Shown: positions 40,393 to 51,344 of the stretch, piece after piece
Layout of the letters: each line of letters starts with the position of its first letter
Numbering within the stretch: position 1 is the stretch's first letter
DNA from: Chloroflexota bacterium
Lineage (GTDB): Bacteria; Chloroflexota; Anaerolineae; Promineifilales; Promineifilaceae
Direction: 5' to 3'
Length of the DNA stretch: 53,710 bases
NCBI GenBank assembly: GCA_024277135.1
Contig: JAJRVV010000004.1
Coordinates: forward strand, 1 to 53,710
Program-made: the position numbers and the translations under genes
The notes under the pieces: generated by a model
Database searches by the model: none
Seen by the model: only the letters and a program-made list of their open reading frames with translations
Told to the model about the DNA's origin: nothing

Positions 40393-41349
40393 TCAATTAG
40401 GTTTGCTGCCATGCACCAACCGGGGGTCAAGCGCATCACGCAATCCATCGCCCAATAAGTTGAAGGCAAGCACGGTGATGGAGATCATGATGCCGGGGAT
40501 GAAAACGAGGTGGGGGGCGCTGAATATCTGGTTGCGTTCGCTGCCCAGCATCGTGCCCCATTCAGGCGTCGGCGGCTGCGCGCCTAATCCGAGGAATGAG
40601 AGAGCGGCCGTATCCAAAATCGCCGTAGCCACACCCAGCGTAGACAAAACGATCAGTGGGGGCAGCGCATTAGGCAAAATGCGGCGGAACAAAATTTGTA
40701 TGCCAGAGGCTCCCAAAGCCCGTGAGGCTTCTACATATTCCGTTTCCCGAACAGACAACACCGTTGCCCGTACCACGCGGGCATAGGCAGGCATACTGAC
40801 GATGGCAATTGCCAGCATTGCGTTTTGTAAACCTGGCCCCAGCACAAAAACGATGGCAATCGCCAGCAAGAAGAAGGGGAACGCCAAAAGAACATCCATC
40901 AGGCGCATGATGAGATTGTCCAGCCAGCCCCCAAGAAAACCGGCCGTAGCCCCCAGTAAAGTGCCCACCGTGATAGCAATCGAAACCGTCACAAAACCGA
41001 TGCGCAGCGAAACCCGCGTGCCAAAAACGATTCGGCTAAAAACGTCCCGTACATTGCCATCAATTCCCATGAAATGTTGTGGCTTGTCTTCTGGACAGCC
41101 CAAAACATGGATGCAGGGCGCTTCCCGTTTTCTAACATCCTCATCTCCAATTAAAACGTCGGTAGGGTCATAAGGAGCGATCACCGGGGCAAAAATAGCC
41201 ACGATGATTAAAATTGCCAGAATGATCATGCCCACAATGGCTGAACGCTGGCGAAAAAGCCGGCGCAGGGTTAATCGCCACAAGCTGTTCGCTTTATAGT
41301 CGCCAATATCAACAATGTCGTTACTAGGAATTTCTGTTACGATGCTCAT
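40393..41349 (-). CDS. Oligopeptide-type ABC transporter permease (DppC/OppC family)
   Basis: Protein of 318 aa with six membrane segments, opening with a cytosolic stretch and WRLTLRRLFRQRSAIVGMI. An extracytoplasmic loop (APYDPTDVLIGDEDVRK...HVLGCPEDKPQHFMGID) carries two Cys. The EAA loop is EYVEASRALGASGIQILFRRILPNALPP. The ending ILAFNLLGDGLRDALDPR-like tail (here VLAFNLLGDGLRDALDPR) is diagnostic. It pairs with the DppB-type permease 18 nt upstream. Confidence 0.93.
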   Translation of the reverse strand: MSIVTEIPSNDIVDIGDYKANSLWRLTLRRLFRQRSAIVGMIILAILIIVAIFAPVIAPYDPTDVLIGDEDVRKREAPCIHVLGCPEDKPQHFMGIDGNVRDVFSRIVFGTRVSLRIGFVTVSIAITVGTLLGATAGFLGGWLDNLIMRLMDVLLAFPFFLLAIAIVFVLGPGLQNAMLAIAIVSMPAYARVVRATVLSVRETEYVEASRALGASGIQILFRRILPNALPPLIVLSTLGVATAILDTAALSFLGLGAQPPTPEWGTMLGSERNQIFSAPHLVFIPGIMISITVLAFNLLGDGLRDALDPRLVHGSKPN

Positions 41350-41367
41350 AAGATCAACAGTTTTTAT

Positions 41368-42447
41368 TTAATCTAGTCTGATTCGAGGGTCGAGGAAGGC
41401 GTAGGATAAGTCAACAATTAAGTTAAATGCGACGTAGATGAAGGCGATGATGATGACAAGCCCTTGGATGATGGGGAAATCGCGCGATGTGATGGCCTCG
41501 AACATGCTCAAGCCGACGCCGGCTAACCCGAATATCGTTTCGGTGAGAACAGCTCCACTAAAAATGCCGCCTAATTGCAGCCCGGCGATGGTAACCACGG
41601 GTAAAAGCGCGTTGCGCAGCGCATGTTTCAGCACCACCTGGCGGTTGGGCAAGCCTTTGGCTCGCGCGGTACGCACGTAGTCGAGGCCTAATACCTCTAA
41701 CATGCTGGAGCGGGTCATTCGGGCGATAATGGAAAGGGGAATGGTGCTGAGGGCCACGGCCGGCAACAGCAAATGGCGCAACACATCCCAGAGTAATTCC
41801 CAATTTTGAGTCAGGATGGCATTTAGAATGTACAGATTGCCGATAAATTCATAAATGTGGAATTTCACCCCTCCCTTTGCTATGTCCCATCCATAAATTT
41901 CATAAAATGGTTTGGCAATGACGCCGGCAGAGATGCGTCCTGAAGGGGGTAGTTGAAAGGGGGTGTCTTTGAGCAAGACGGCAAAAAAATAAATCAGTAA
42001 GAGTCCCAAAAAGAAAACGGGCATGGAAACGCCGAGATTGGCGCCGATCATGGTGGTGACATCAATGGCGGAATTTCGCCGGGTGGCCGAAAGTATCCCG
42101 GCCGGGATCCCGATCAGAAGAGCAATGATCATCGCCGTCGCGCCTAACTCAATGGTCACAGGCAGCCGTTCGATCATGATGATGGATACCGGACGGCCGA
42201 AACGGATGGAATCGCCCATGTCCCCCTGCATCAGATTTTTCATGTAGATGCCGAACTGGACGGGGATGGGTTGGTCAAGGCCGTGTTCGCGGATGAATCG
42301 TTCGCATGTTTCGGGGCTGGCTTTCTCACCTAGAATGGATTTGCAAGGATCGCCCGGAATGGAGCGGGCCAGCCCGAATACGACGATGACGATGGCAAGT
42401 AAAACGGGGATGGCTAACAAGATGCGGCGAATGGTATATTGAACCAT
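41368..42447 (-). CDS. Oligopeptide-type ABC transporter permease (DppB/OppB family)
   Basis: The protein is 359 aa from ATG 42447, chosen because MVQYTIRRILLAIPVLLAIV is the standard start of the family; an upstream in-frame extension is polar and lacks a ribosome-binding site. Six membrane segments. EAA loop DYVRTARAKGLPNRQVVLKHALRNALLPV (split here as DYVRTARAKGLPNRQVVLKH and ALRNALLPV) and a terminal DLSYAFLDPRIRL. An inserted loop with KDTPFQLPPSGRISAGV is slightly long. Separated from the binding-protein gene by two strong hairpins. Confidence 0.93.
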   Translation of the reverse strand: MVQYTIRRILLAIPVLLAIVIVVFGLARSIPGDPCKSILGEKASPETCERFIREHGLDQPIPVQFGIYMKNLMQGDMGDSIRFGRPVSIIMIERLPVTIELGATAMIIALLIGIPAGILSATRRNSAIDVTTMIGANLGVSMPVFFLGLLLIYFFAVLLKDTPFQLPPSGRISAGVIAKPFYEIYGWDIAKGGVKFHIYEFIGNLYILNAILTQNWELLWDVLRHLLLPAVALSTIPLSIIARMTRSSMLEVLGLDYVRTARAKGLPNRQVVLKHALRNALLPVVTIAGLQLGGIFSGAVLTETIFGLAGVGLSMFEAITSRDFPIIQGLVIIIAFIYVAFNLIVDLSYAFLDPRIRLD

Positions 42448-42540
42448 ATTGATTTCACAGCTCAATCGGAGAGTGGAGATTAGGCAATAATCAGTTTTCA
42501 GTCTCCAAATCGCTAATTTATTTACAAACGGCTCCAAAGA

Positions 42541-42591
42541 GAATGCGGGAGGGCAATTTTGAATTATTCATGATTGCGCCATCCCGCATTC
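42541..42591 (-). terminator. 10-bp hairpin between binding protein and permease
   Basis: GAATGCGGGA (42541-42550) pairs exactly with TCCCGCATTC (42582-42591) over a 31-nt loop. It is the second of two hairpins met by the transcript of the binding-protein gene. Confidence 0.55.
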
Positions 42592-42595
42592 TTAA

Positions 42596-42630
42596 GCGGA
42601 TTATGCTGTTCTGCGGACAGCATAATCCGC
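42596..42630 (-). terminator. 14-bp perfect hairpin directly after the binding-protein gene
   Basis: GCGGATTATGCTGT (42596-42609) and its complement (42617-42630) enclose a 7-nt loop, 21 nt beyond the binding-protein stop. Hairpins here often protect the binding-protein mRNA and lower permease expression. No long U-tract follows, so partial rather than full termination is likely. Confidence 0.7.
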
Positions 42631-42650
42631 ATAGGGTATGGTGATAAAGT

Positions 42651-44399
42651 TTACTCTTCTGCGTTCATCAAGCCATCCCATAGATACGAGAAGTACTCGT
42701 AAGCGCCGGTGTTACCAGCGTGGTATGGGTTGGCGGCATCAATGCCGGCCGCCCAGGAGGCGACGACGTCGTTGGCGTCGAGTTTGGAGCCATCATGGAA
42801 CAGGACGCCTTCACGCAGGGTGCATGTCCAGACGGTTGAATCATCGTTGCCGGTGCAGGCTGTGGCCAACGCGGGGACAGTTTCGCCGGAGTCGAGGGCG
42901 TAGTCAAGCAAGGTTTCGACGACTTGCTGGCACGGCCGTAACGACTCGCCATCCGTCTCATCGGCGCAGTAGAGGCTGATCGGCTCGTTGTTTTGCATGT
43001 AGACGACGGTGTCAGTGCCGTTGTCGAGCAGGTAGAAGTAATCCGCGCCAAACGGCCGTTGCTGCACCCCTTTCAGGTCAGCCCGCGCTGCATGGGCAGC
43101 CGAACCGTGCGCAATCGGAACCATGGGAACCAGTTCGCGGATGGCGTTGTTGGCTTGCACGTAAAGCGGTTCGGCTTCAGCCGGGTCGGCAATGGTGGAT
43201 GCTTCTTCTAGCGGTTCGTAGATGTCGGGGAAGACATCGCCAAACTGCGGGTTGGTGCGGCCGAAGTGGAAGTCCAGGAAGTTGGTCACATGCGGATAGT
43301 CCGCGCCCCAACCGAGCATGTAGAAGCCGTCCAGGTTGCCGGCGGTGGATTCGGCGATGAAAGCGCCCGATTCCATCACTTCAATGTCAACTTCGATGCC
43401 CAGATTTTCCATGAGCTGGGTCTGGAATTCAACCGCAACCAGGCCGGGTTCCGGCAGGTATGTGCGGAACACGTCGCGGTAGAAGATGGTGGTGCTGAAA
43501 CGTTCGCCTGCGCCGAATACTTCGTCTAACAAGGCGTTGGCGGCGTCGGGGTCAAAGTCATACCAGGGGTCGCCCACACAGCCATTGGGAATGGAGCAGG
43601 GGGTGAAGTAATCCGGCACGGAGGAGCCGTCGGGGTAGAAGTTATCAACGATGCGTTGACGATCAATACCCATAGCAATGGCCTGACGGACGCGAACGTC
43701 GTCAAACGGGGCAAAGGTGTTGGTCATCGCCAGATAGAGGACGTTGGGGTTGGCGTAAGGCAACAGTTGCAAATCAGGATCATCAATCACGGCCTGGAAG
43801 TCGTCCGGGCTGACGTTGGTGATCTGGTCTACAGAACCAGCTTGCAGTTCCAGCAAACGGGCTGCGCCTTCCTGGTTCCAACGAAGCACGGCCGTTTCGG
43901 CAATGGCCGGCGTGCCCCAATAATCATCGAATCGCGTGTAGATGATCGAGTCGCCGCGCACCCATTCCTCGACCATATATGCGCCGGTGCCGATGGGCTT
44001 TTCCAGCAGTTCGCCGGTGCCGCCTGTTTCCGCGATCCATTCCGCCGGTTGAATGCCAAAAGGCGTGAAGGCGGCTTTGGCCAGGAAAGCTGGGTCAGGC
44101 TTGCACATGTTGAAGACGACGGTGAATTCATCTACCGCCTCAATAGATTTGATCTTACCGCCATAATCGCAATCGCTAGCAGCAACGGAAGTCGGCTCAA
44201 AGGCCATTTCTTCTTCCGTGTCAGCGTGGTCGTCGCCATCATCATGTTCGGCGGCGTCGTTATCTGGTTGCTCGGTTGTGGTATTGGTGTCGGCCTCATT
44301 GTCGGCGCCATCTCCGGCGTCGCCACCACAGGCTGCTAACACCAATGCGAGGACAGCAAATAACGTAAACAACAACCATAACTTGTTCTTTTTCATCAT
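42651..44399 (-). CDS. Family-5 ABC substrate-binding lipoprotein (peptide/opine type)
   Basis: Protein of 582 aa. The lipoprotein signal is MMKKNKLWLLFTLFAVLALVLAACGG (split: LFAVLALVLAAC with lipobox), followed by an acidic, disordered Asp/Glu/Thr stretch (about 27-70). The SBP_bac_5 fold follows: DEFTVVFNMCKPDPAFL, PIGTGAYMVEEWVRGDSI, DDVRVRQAIAMGIDRQRIV, NALLDEVFGAG and CTLREGVLFHDGSKLDANDVV. The last of these motifs normally comes early in the fold; here it lies near residue 540, so the domain order looks circularly permuted or duplicated at its ends. GGAGAAGG precedes the start. Confidence 0.85.
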   Translation of the reverse strand: MMKKNKLWLLFTLFAVLALVLAACGGDAGDGADNEADTNTTTEQPDNDAAEHDDGDDHADTEEEMAFEPTSVAASDCDYGGKIKSIEAVDEFTVVFNMCKPDPAFLAKAAFTPFGIQPAEWIAETGGTGELLEKPIGTGAYMVEEWVRGDSIIYTRFDDYWGTPAIAETAVLRWNQEGAARLLELQAGSVDQITNVSPDDFQAVIDDPDLQLLPYANPNVLYLAMTNTFAPFDDVRVRQAIAMGIDRQRIVDNFYPDGSSVPDYFTPCSIPNGCVGDPWYDFDPDAANALLDEVFGAGERFSTTIFYRDVFRTYLPEPGLVAVEFQTQLMENLGIEVDIEVMESGAFIAESTAGNLDGFYMLGWGADYPHVTNFLDFHFGRTNPQFGDVFPDIYEPLEEASTIADPAEAEPLYVQANNAIRELVPMVPIAHGSAAHAARADLKGVQQRPFGADYFYLLDNGTDTVVYMQNNEPISLYCADETDGESLRPCQQVVETLLDYALDSGETVPALATACTGNDDSTVWTCTLREGVLFHDGSKLDANDVVASWAAGIDAANPYHAGNTGAYEYFSYLWDGLMNAEE

Positions 44400-44475
44400 T
44401 CCTTCTCCTTGTTTGTCTGGGAAACAATAAAAATGGGCATCATGTTCGCTTCAACGAACTTTTTACGGCCGCTCA

Positions 44476-45501
44476 ATGGTAGCATGGGTTATGTCCCAAG
44501 ACAAACAAGATTCCGGGTTTCCCAATCCGATGATCCGCCTTACAATTCAGTTTATGGGTAAACATGGGGCAACATTGATCAAAGTGGGCGTGACGGCCGT
44601 CGGTCTGATAGTCGTGTTTGTAAACGTGCCGGCAGCAAAACTGGGCGCGTCATTTCAACAAATCCATTGGGGCTGGGTGGGGTTGAGCTTTGTTTTGATC
44701 GCGACCAGCCTGGCCGCGCGCGCCGTCCGCTGGCTGGCGCTGCTGCGCGGATTGGGCGTCGCTATCCCTTTTGGCCGCCTGGTGGAATTGTATTTTGTGG
44801 GCAACTTTTTCAACGCCTTTTTGCCTTCCGGTTTTGGCGGGGATGTGGTGCGGGCGCTGGAAGCGGCGCAGGATGTTTCCCCGGCCGTCGCCGCCGGTAC
44901 CGTGATCGTGGATCGGCTGACCGGGCTGTTGATGCTGTTTGCGCTGGCTTTGCTGGCGCTGCCGTTTCGCCCGGCCGGATTTCCCGACCAGATTTTGGCG
45001 GCGGTCACGGCCGTTTCCCTCATTGGTGTGGCAGGCGGGGTGTTGTTGCTGGACGGCCGTCTGGCGCGTCGTTGGGGCGGTTGGCTGCCGGGCAAACTGT
45101 CGGTGACGGACGAAACAAAACCATTGGCGCAGTTGTTGACGGCCGTGCAGGGCTGCGGCTGGCCCGCCATTTTACAGGCGATGGGCGTCTCCATCCTGTT
45201 CAACCTCATGCTCATCAGTTGGTGGGCGGCCGCCGGAAAAGCCATGAACTTTTCCATTCCAATCACTTTTTACTTTCTCGTCGTCCCCATTTTGTCGGTG
45301 GCTCTGCTCATCCCATCAATAAGCGGTTTGGGCGTGCGCGAAACCATCGCCCCGCTTTTGTTTGCCCCCGCCGGACTCGCCGCCGGGCAAGCGGTTGCTT
45401 TATCATTGCTGGTTTTTACATTACAGCGCGCGTCCAGTTTGATGGGCGCGCCCATTTATCTCAAAACTTTAAGGAGGCAGCGCCTTCGCCATGACAGATA
45501 A
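44476..45501 (+). CDS. Flippase-like membrane protein (LPG synthase TM / YbhN-type, UPF0104)
   Basis: Protein of 341 aa with about eight membrane segments. Family features are IHWGWVGLSFVLIATSLAARAVRWLALLRG (split: VLIATSLAARAVRWLALL), LVELYFVGNFFNAFLPSGFGGDVVRA (split: VGNFFNAFLPSGFGGDVVRA), AAGTVIVDRLTGLL and SISGLGVRETIAPLL. It is a stand-alone transmembrane domain without the lysyltransferase half of MprF, as in lipid or glycolipid transporters. Start uncertain (ATG 44476 or 44491); neither has a clear Shine-Dalgarno. Overlaps the carbonic anhydrase start by 11 nt. Confidence 0.87.
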   Translation: MVAWVMSQDKQDSGFPNPMIRLTIQFMGKHGATLIKVGVTAVGLIVVFVNVPAAKLGASFQQIHWGWVGLSFVLIATSLAARAVRWLALLRGLGVAIPFGRLVELYFVGNFFNAFLPSGFGGDVVRALEAAQDVSPAVAAGTVIVDRLTGLLMLFALALLALPFRPAGFPDQILAAVTAVSLIGVAGGVLLLDGRLARRWGGWLPGKLSVTDETKPLAQLLTAVQGCGWPAILQAMGVSILFNLMLISWWAAAGKAMNFSIPITFYFLVVPILSVALLIPSISGLGVRETIAPLLFAPAGLAAGQAVALSLLVFTLQRASSLMGAPIYLKTLRRQRLRHDR

Positions 45502-46108
45502 AATCCTCAAGCGGACGGCCGTTTTTCACCGGGATTTTTTTGAAACCCAGGGGAAATTACTCGCCCAATTGGTAGAACAAGGGCAGTCACCCAAAATCAT
45601 GCTTGTCACCTGTTCCGATTCCCGCATTTTGCCGGGAAAACTATTTGGGACAAAGCCGGGCGATTTATTCGTTATCCGCAACATCAGCAATGTGCTGCCG
45701 CCTTACATACAGGCTGAAATAGGAACCGTCTCCGCCCTGGAATACGCCATTCACGAATTAAATGTGGCGCATCTCGTCATCTTGGGCCATACCGACTGCG
45801 GCGGCATACGCAGCCTGGATCGTTTATTTGAGATCAATCAATACCCGGCTTTATCTCGCTGGTTGGAGTTCATTCGTCCCGCCCGGCGGGAAGCTGTTTA
45901 CAGGCACAGCGACATGAGCTCCGAAAGCTTGCACCAATTGATTGTGGAGCGCAATGTGGTCATGCAATTGCAAAATGCGATGAGCTACCCGTTTGTGCGC
46001 GAGGCGTTGGAAGCGAACCGGCTGGAATTACACGGCTGGGTTTTTTATCTGGCGCAGCAAGAAGTTCGTTATTACGACCCGGAAACGGACGCTTTTTTGA
46101 CGCAATGA
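45491..46108 (+). CDS. Beta-class carbonic anhydrase
   Basis: A 205-aa enzyme for CO2/bicarbonate interconversion. Zinc ligands and partners are clear: Cys41, Asp43 and Arg45 in TCSDSR, His100 and Cys103 in LGHTDCGGI. Core segments FGTKPGDLFVIRNISNVLPP and SALEYAIHELNVAHLVILGH (20 residues) are typical. AAGGAGG lies 13 nt before the ATG, inside the end of the upstream gene, so the two are coupled. Confidence 0.93.
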   Translation: MTDKILKRTAVFHRDFFETQGKLLAQLVEQGQSPKIMLVTCSDSRILPGKLFGTKPGDLFVIRNISNVLPPYIQAEIGTVSALEYAIHELNVAHLVILGHTDCGGIRSLDRLFEINQYPALSRWLEFIRPARREAVYRHSDMSSESLHQLIVERNVVMQLQNAMSYPFVREALEANRLELHGWVFYLAQQEVRYYDPETDAFLTQ

Positions 46109-46125
46109 GGGAGGGTGCGGTTTCA

Positions 46126-47418
46126 TCAAAACAGCCGCACTTCCACCCACTCCCCGGCCAGCAGACCGCCTTTGTTCAGCGGCACTTTGATCAGGCCGTC
46201 GGCGTTGACCAGGGTGTAGATGAGGTTGCTCTTGCCGAAAACGGGCACGGCCGTCAACCCCTCATCTCCATCCGCCAACCGCGCCGGCACGTAATCTTCC
46301 CGGCCGCTCTCGCTGGCGATGTTTTGCGCCAGCCGCGCCCACACCAGCCCTCGTTTGGGCATAGTTCGCATCCCTTGCAAATGGTAAATGGCAGGCACGC
46401 CGAACATATCAAACTGCACCATCGCCGAAACCGGATTGCCGGGCAGGCCGATGGCAGGTTTTGGCCCCACCGCGCCTACAATCGTCGGCTTGCCGGGGCG
46501 GGTGGCCACGCCGTGCAGCAGCACGCCCGGCTGCCCCAGCCCCTCAATCACCTGCACCGTCATATCGCGCGCGCTGACGGACGAGCCGGCGGACATGACC
46601 AGCATGTCGGCAGAATCGAGCGCATCGCGGGCGGCCGTTTGCAGCGCGTCGAAATCGTCGGGGATGATGCCGCCCAGGACGGGGACGCCGCCTGCCTGCC
46701 GCACCAGTCCGGCGACGGTGGCGCTGTTGATGTCCCGAATCTGTCCCGGCCCGGCCCATTGGTCAGGCGGCACAACTTCATCGCCGGTGGCCAGGATGGC
46801 GACGCGGGGGCGGCGGCTGACGCTGACTTCGATGATGCCCAGAGCCAGCAGTCCGCCTAAATCTTGGGGGCGGAGGAGGCGGCCGGCGGGCAGGATTTCG
46901 GCTTGTTCGGCTACGTCTTCGCCTACCTGGAGGACGTTTTGGCCGACGGCGACGGCTTTGAGGATTTCGATTTCGTAGGGGAAAGGGGGTGATTGGGGAC
47001 TTGAGACTGGAGATTGATTACTGGTTACTGACAACTGATTACTGACAACCTGGGTGTGTTCGACCTGGACGACGGCGTCGGCCGTTTCCGGGATCATGCC
47101 GCCGGTGTGGACGAGGGCAGCCTGGCCGGTTTGCAGGGTGATGGCGGCAGGGTGGCCCATGGCGACTTCGCCCACTACTTGCAGGAAGGCGGGCAGGCTG
47201 GCGGAGGCGCCGTAGGTGTCGGCCGCTTTGACAGCGTAACCGTCCATGGTGCTGCGGCGGAAGGCGGGCAGGGGGTGGGGGGCGGTGATGGGGACGGCCG
47301 TCACCCGGCCCAGCGCCTCTTCGGTGGCGATGGTTTGGGGGGGCAGGACGGCCGTCAGATGGCTCAACAAAAGTGTGCGGGCTTCATCGGGGGGGAGGAC
47401 GTTGAAGAATTCAGGCAT
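46126..47418 (-). CDS. moeA: Molybdopterin molybdenumtransferase MoeA
   Basis: Protein of 430 aa that inserts molybdate into adenylylated molybdopterin. MoeA N-terminal motifs are PAFRRSTMDGYAVKAAD and LVHTGGMIPETADAVVQVE; the MoCF core has VAILATGDEVVPPDQ, IRDINSATVAGLV, DMLVMSAGSSVSARDMT and KPAIGLPGNPVSAMVQF. Inside domain III an extra stretch (VVSNQLSVTSNQSPVSSPQS, about residues 125-145) is encoded in frame by a heptamer repeat array, after DAVVQVEHTQ. It should fall in a surface loop and leave the protein functional. No other molybdenum-cofactor gene is in the window. Confidence 0.92.
   Translation of the reverse strand: MPEFFNVLPPDEARTLLLSHLTAVLPPQTIATEEALGRVTAVPITAPHPLPAFRRSTMDGYAVKAADTYGASASLPAFLQVVGEVAMGHPAAITLQTGQAALVHTGGMIPETADAVVQVEHTQVVSNQLSVTSNQSPVSSPQSPPFPYEIEILKAVAVGQNVLQVGEDVAEQAEILPAGRLLRPQDLGGLLALGIIEVSVSRRPRVAILATGDEVVPPDQWAGPGQIRDINSATVAGLVRQAGGVPVLGGIIPDDFDALQTAARDALDSADMLVMSAGSSVSARDMTVQVIEGLGQPGVLLHGVATRPGKPTIVGAVGPKPAIGLPGNPVSAMVQFDMFGVPAIYHLQGMRTMPKRGLVWARLAQNIASESGREDYVPARLADGDEGLTAVPVFGKSNLIYTLVNADGLIKVPLNKGGLLAGEWVEVRLF
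46990..47050. repeat. Heptameric repeat array in frame within moeA
   Basis: About eight 7-mers (GACTTGA, GACTGGA, GATTGAT, TACTGGT, TACTGAC, AACTGAT, TACTGAC and a last partial unit) of the CAGTAAC family, the same family as 16600-16680. They encode about 20 extra residues in MoeA without breaking the frame. Confidence 0.8.
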
Positions 47419-47504
47419 AGGCTATGTAAATGGTGAAATGGTATGGGGGCGGGGGAAAGAGGTACGCATGGTAACGGCCGTTTCCGGTTTATCCGCGTCT
47501 CTTT

Positions 47505-47720
47505 TCATCTCTTTCGCCCATAAAATTCATCCGGGGATATGTCTAACTGTCGCAGGATTACCCGCAATGCTCCAGAAGGTAAGTCTCTCCTTCCATGATT
47601 GGGAATAACCGTAAATTTGTTTGTGGCTGGATTCCACCAAATCTCGTGCGAACCAGCAGCCTGTCGATCAAACTCACAACCTAATTTACGTAGGCGTTTC
47701 GTTAACTCACGATATTTCAT
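47505..47720 (-). CDS. hicA: HicA-family mRNA interferase toxin
   Basis: A 71-aa double-stranded-RNA-binding-fold nuclease. The catalytic His lies in RQAAGSHEIWWNP; the start MKYRELTKRLRKLGCEF and the tail LRQLDISPDEF are characteristic. It follows hicB with a 4-nt overlap, an antitoxin-first order that is common among HicBA pairs. This block has no ACGGCCGT octamers, consistent with recent acquisition. Confidence 0.9.
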   Translation of the reverse strand: MKYRELTKRLRKLGCEFDRQAAGSHEIWWNPATNKFTVIPNHGRRDLPSGALRVILRQLDISPDEFYGRKR

Positions 47721-47974
47721 GCCACCAACACTTCTGTTTTTAAGGGAAACTGGATTTTTTCCAGCTCGATTGGTGGATCAAGGCCTTTATCACGCATGGC
47801 TTCGAGTAATGTTTTGGCAATGTTTGGCGCCAATTGATACACTTCTTCGACGCTATCCGCTAACATCAGAAAGCCGTCTAAGACTGGACTGGTCGCCAAA
47901 TAACTGCCATCTTCCATTTGCTCAATGCTCAAGGGCAAACGATAATGTGTTGATGCAAATTGATGTTTGATCAT
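47717..47974 (-). CDS. hicB: HicB-family antitoxin
   Basis: An 85-aa partial RNase-H-like HicB: YRLPLSIEQMEDGSYLATSPVLDGFLMLADSVEEVY (split: EDGSYLATSPVLDGFLMLAD) matches the HicB core. It lacks the C-terminal DNA-binding domain found in longer HicBs, so autoregulation may need another protein. First gene of the pair. Confidence 0.85.
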   Translation of the reverse strand: MIKHQFASTHYRLPLSIEQMEDGSYLATSPVLDGFLMLADSVEEVYQLAPNIAKTLLEAMRDKGLDPPIELEKIQFPLKTEVLVA

Positions 47975-48192
47975 ATTTCACCTCATCCATCTCATTGTAT
48001 CATAGACGATGAGCGGACGTTGAAGAATTTAGGCATGGTTCATGGTTATGGAGACTGGCTTAATTCAAAATATCACTGATCACCGGATGTCCCTTTGGTA
48101 TTCCAGGCCGTCTTTTTGCCAAGTCAAAATGCCGCTGTACTGAAATTAGGAGCTTCATCTACTCTAAGGAATTGAGTTTCTTTGATTCCCCC

Positions 48193-48373
48193 TCAAGCAG
48201 CTTTGGGCATGGTCCGCACAATGGCGCGCAAAACCTGGTTGACAGCCTCAGATGTCTTGAAAACCTCGGCCACATCCGGGTCCAATTCAATTAAGTAATG
48301 GTCAGGGCTGTCTTTAGCAGCGAAGCGATTTGGCTTCGCCTTTCGGTAATCAAATTCGTATTCGACTAACATG

Positions 48374-48399
<26 letters not shown>
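48193..48399 (-). CDS. BrnA-like (ribbon-helix-helix) antitoxin
   Basis: The protein is 68 aa from ATG 48399; an ATG 9 nt earlier is also possible. The N-terminal DDMLVEYEFDYRKAKPNRFA corresponds to the linker that contacts the toxin, and LDPDVAEVFKTSEAVNQVLRAIV is the C-terminal RHH-like DNA-binding segment typical of BrnA/CopG-type antitoxins. Its start overlaps the end of the broken brnT gene. An intact antitoxin next to a dead toxin is a common end state of TA decay. Confidence 0.8.
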
Positions 48400-50814
<2,415 letters not shown>

Positions 50815-51330
50815 TCAAATCAACCAACTACCTTCCAGGCGCAGAAGCCACGCTTTGCTTTCCAGGCCGCCGGGGCCGCCGTAGCCGTGCAGTTTGCCAT
50901 CGCTGCCCAACACGCGGTGGCAGGGGATGACGATGGGGATGGGGTTGGCGGCGTTGGCCCGTCCCACGGCGCGGGATGCGCCCGGTTTGCCTAATTGTTT
51001 GGCAATGTCGCCGTAGGTGGTGAGACGGCCGTAGGGCACAGCCCGCACCAACTGCAACGCTTCAGCCTGAAACGGGGACATCACCGACCAGTCAATCGGC
51101 AAATCAAATTCGCGCCGCTTCCCGCTAAAGTATTCGGCTAACTGGCGATTGGCCTCGGTCACTTTGGGCAGGCGGTAGATTGGCTCCTGGCCGGTCAATT
51201 TATGCACTTCGGCGATGAATTTCTTCGGATCATCGCACATGCTGACGGCGACCAGACCTTGCTCGGAGACGGCCGTCCACACTGCATTAAACTTTTTATC
51301 CGTAAAATTTCCATACCAAATGTTTTTCAT
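50815..51330 (-). CDS. ogt: Methylated-DNA--[protein]-cysteine S-methyltransferase
   Basis: The protein is 171 aa from ATG 51330 with GAGG upstream. It repairs O6-alkylguanine by transfer to its own Cys. Motifs are LPIDWSVMSPFQAEALQLVR, IPYGRLTTYGDIA-type (here VPYGRLTTYGDIAKQLG), ASRAVGRANAANPIPIVIPCHRV with the acceptor Cys in PCHR, and GYGGPGGLESKAWLLRLEG. The order and length fit Ogt/MGMT without the Ada regulatory domain. Overlaps the upstream SpoU gene's stop region slightly and is likely cotranscribed with it. Confidence 0.95.
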   Translation of the reverse strand: MKNIWYGNFTDKKFNAVWTAVSEQGLVAVSMCDDPKKFIAEVHKLTGQEPIYRLPKVTEANRQLAEYFSGKRREFDLPIDWSVMSPFQAEALQLVRAVPYGRLTTYGDIAKQLGKPGASRAVGRANAANPIPIVIPCHRVLGSDGKLHGYGGPGGLESKAWLLRLEGSWLI

Positions 51331-51344
51331 GCTTTGCCTCTTTC

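Noticed and set aside
47975..48192. A further gene or promoter between hicB and the brnA-like gene
   Set aside because: No reading frame, repeat or clear promoter could be supported in this 218-nt stretch.
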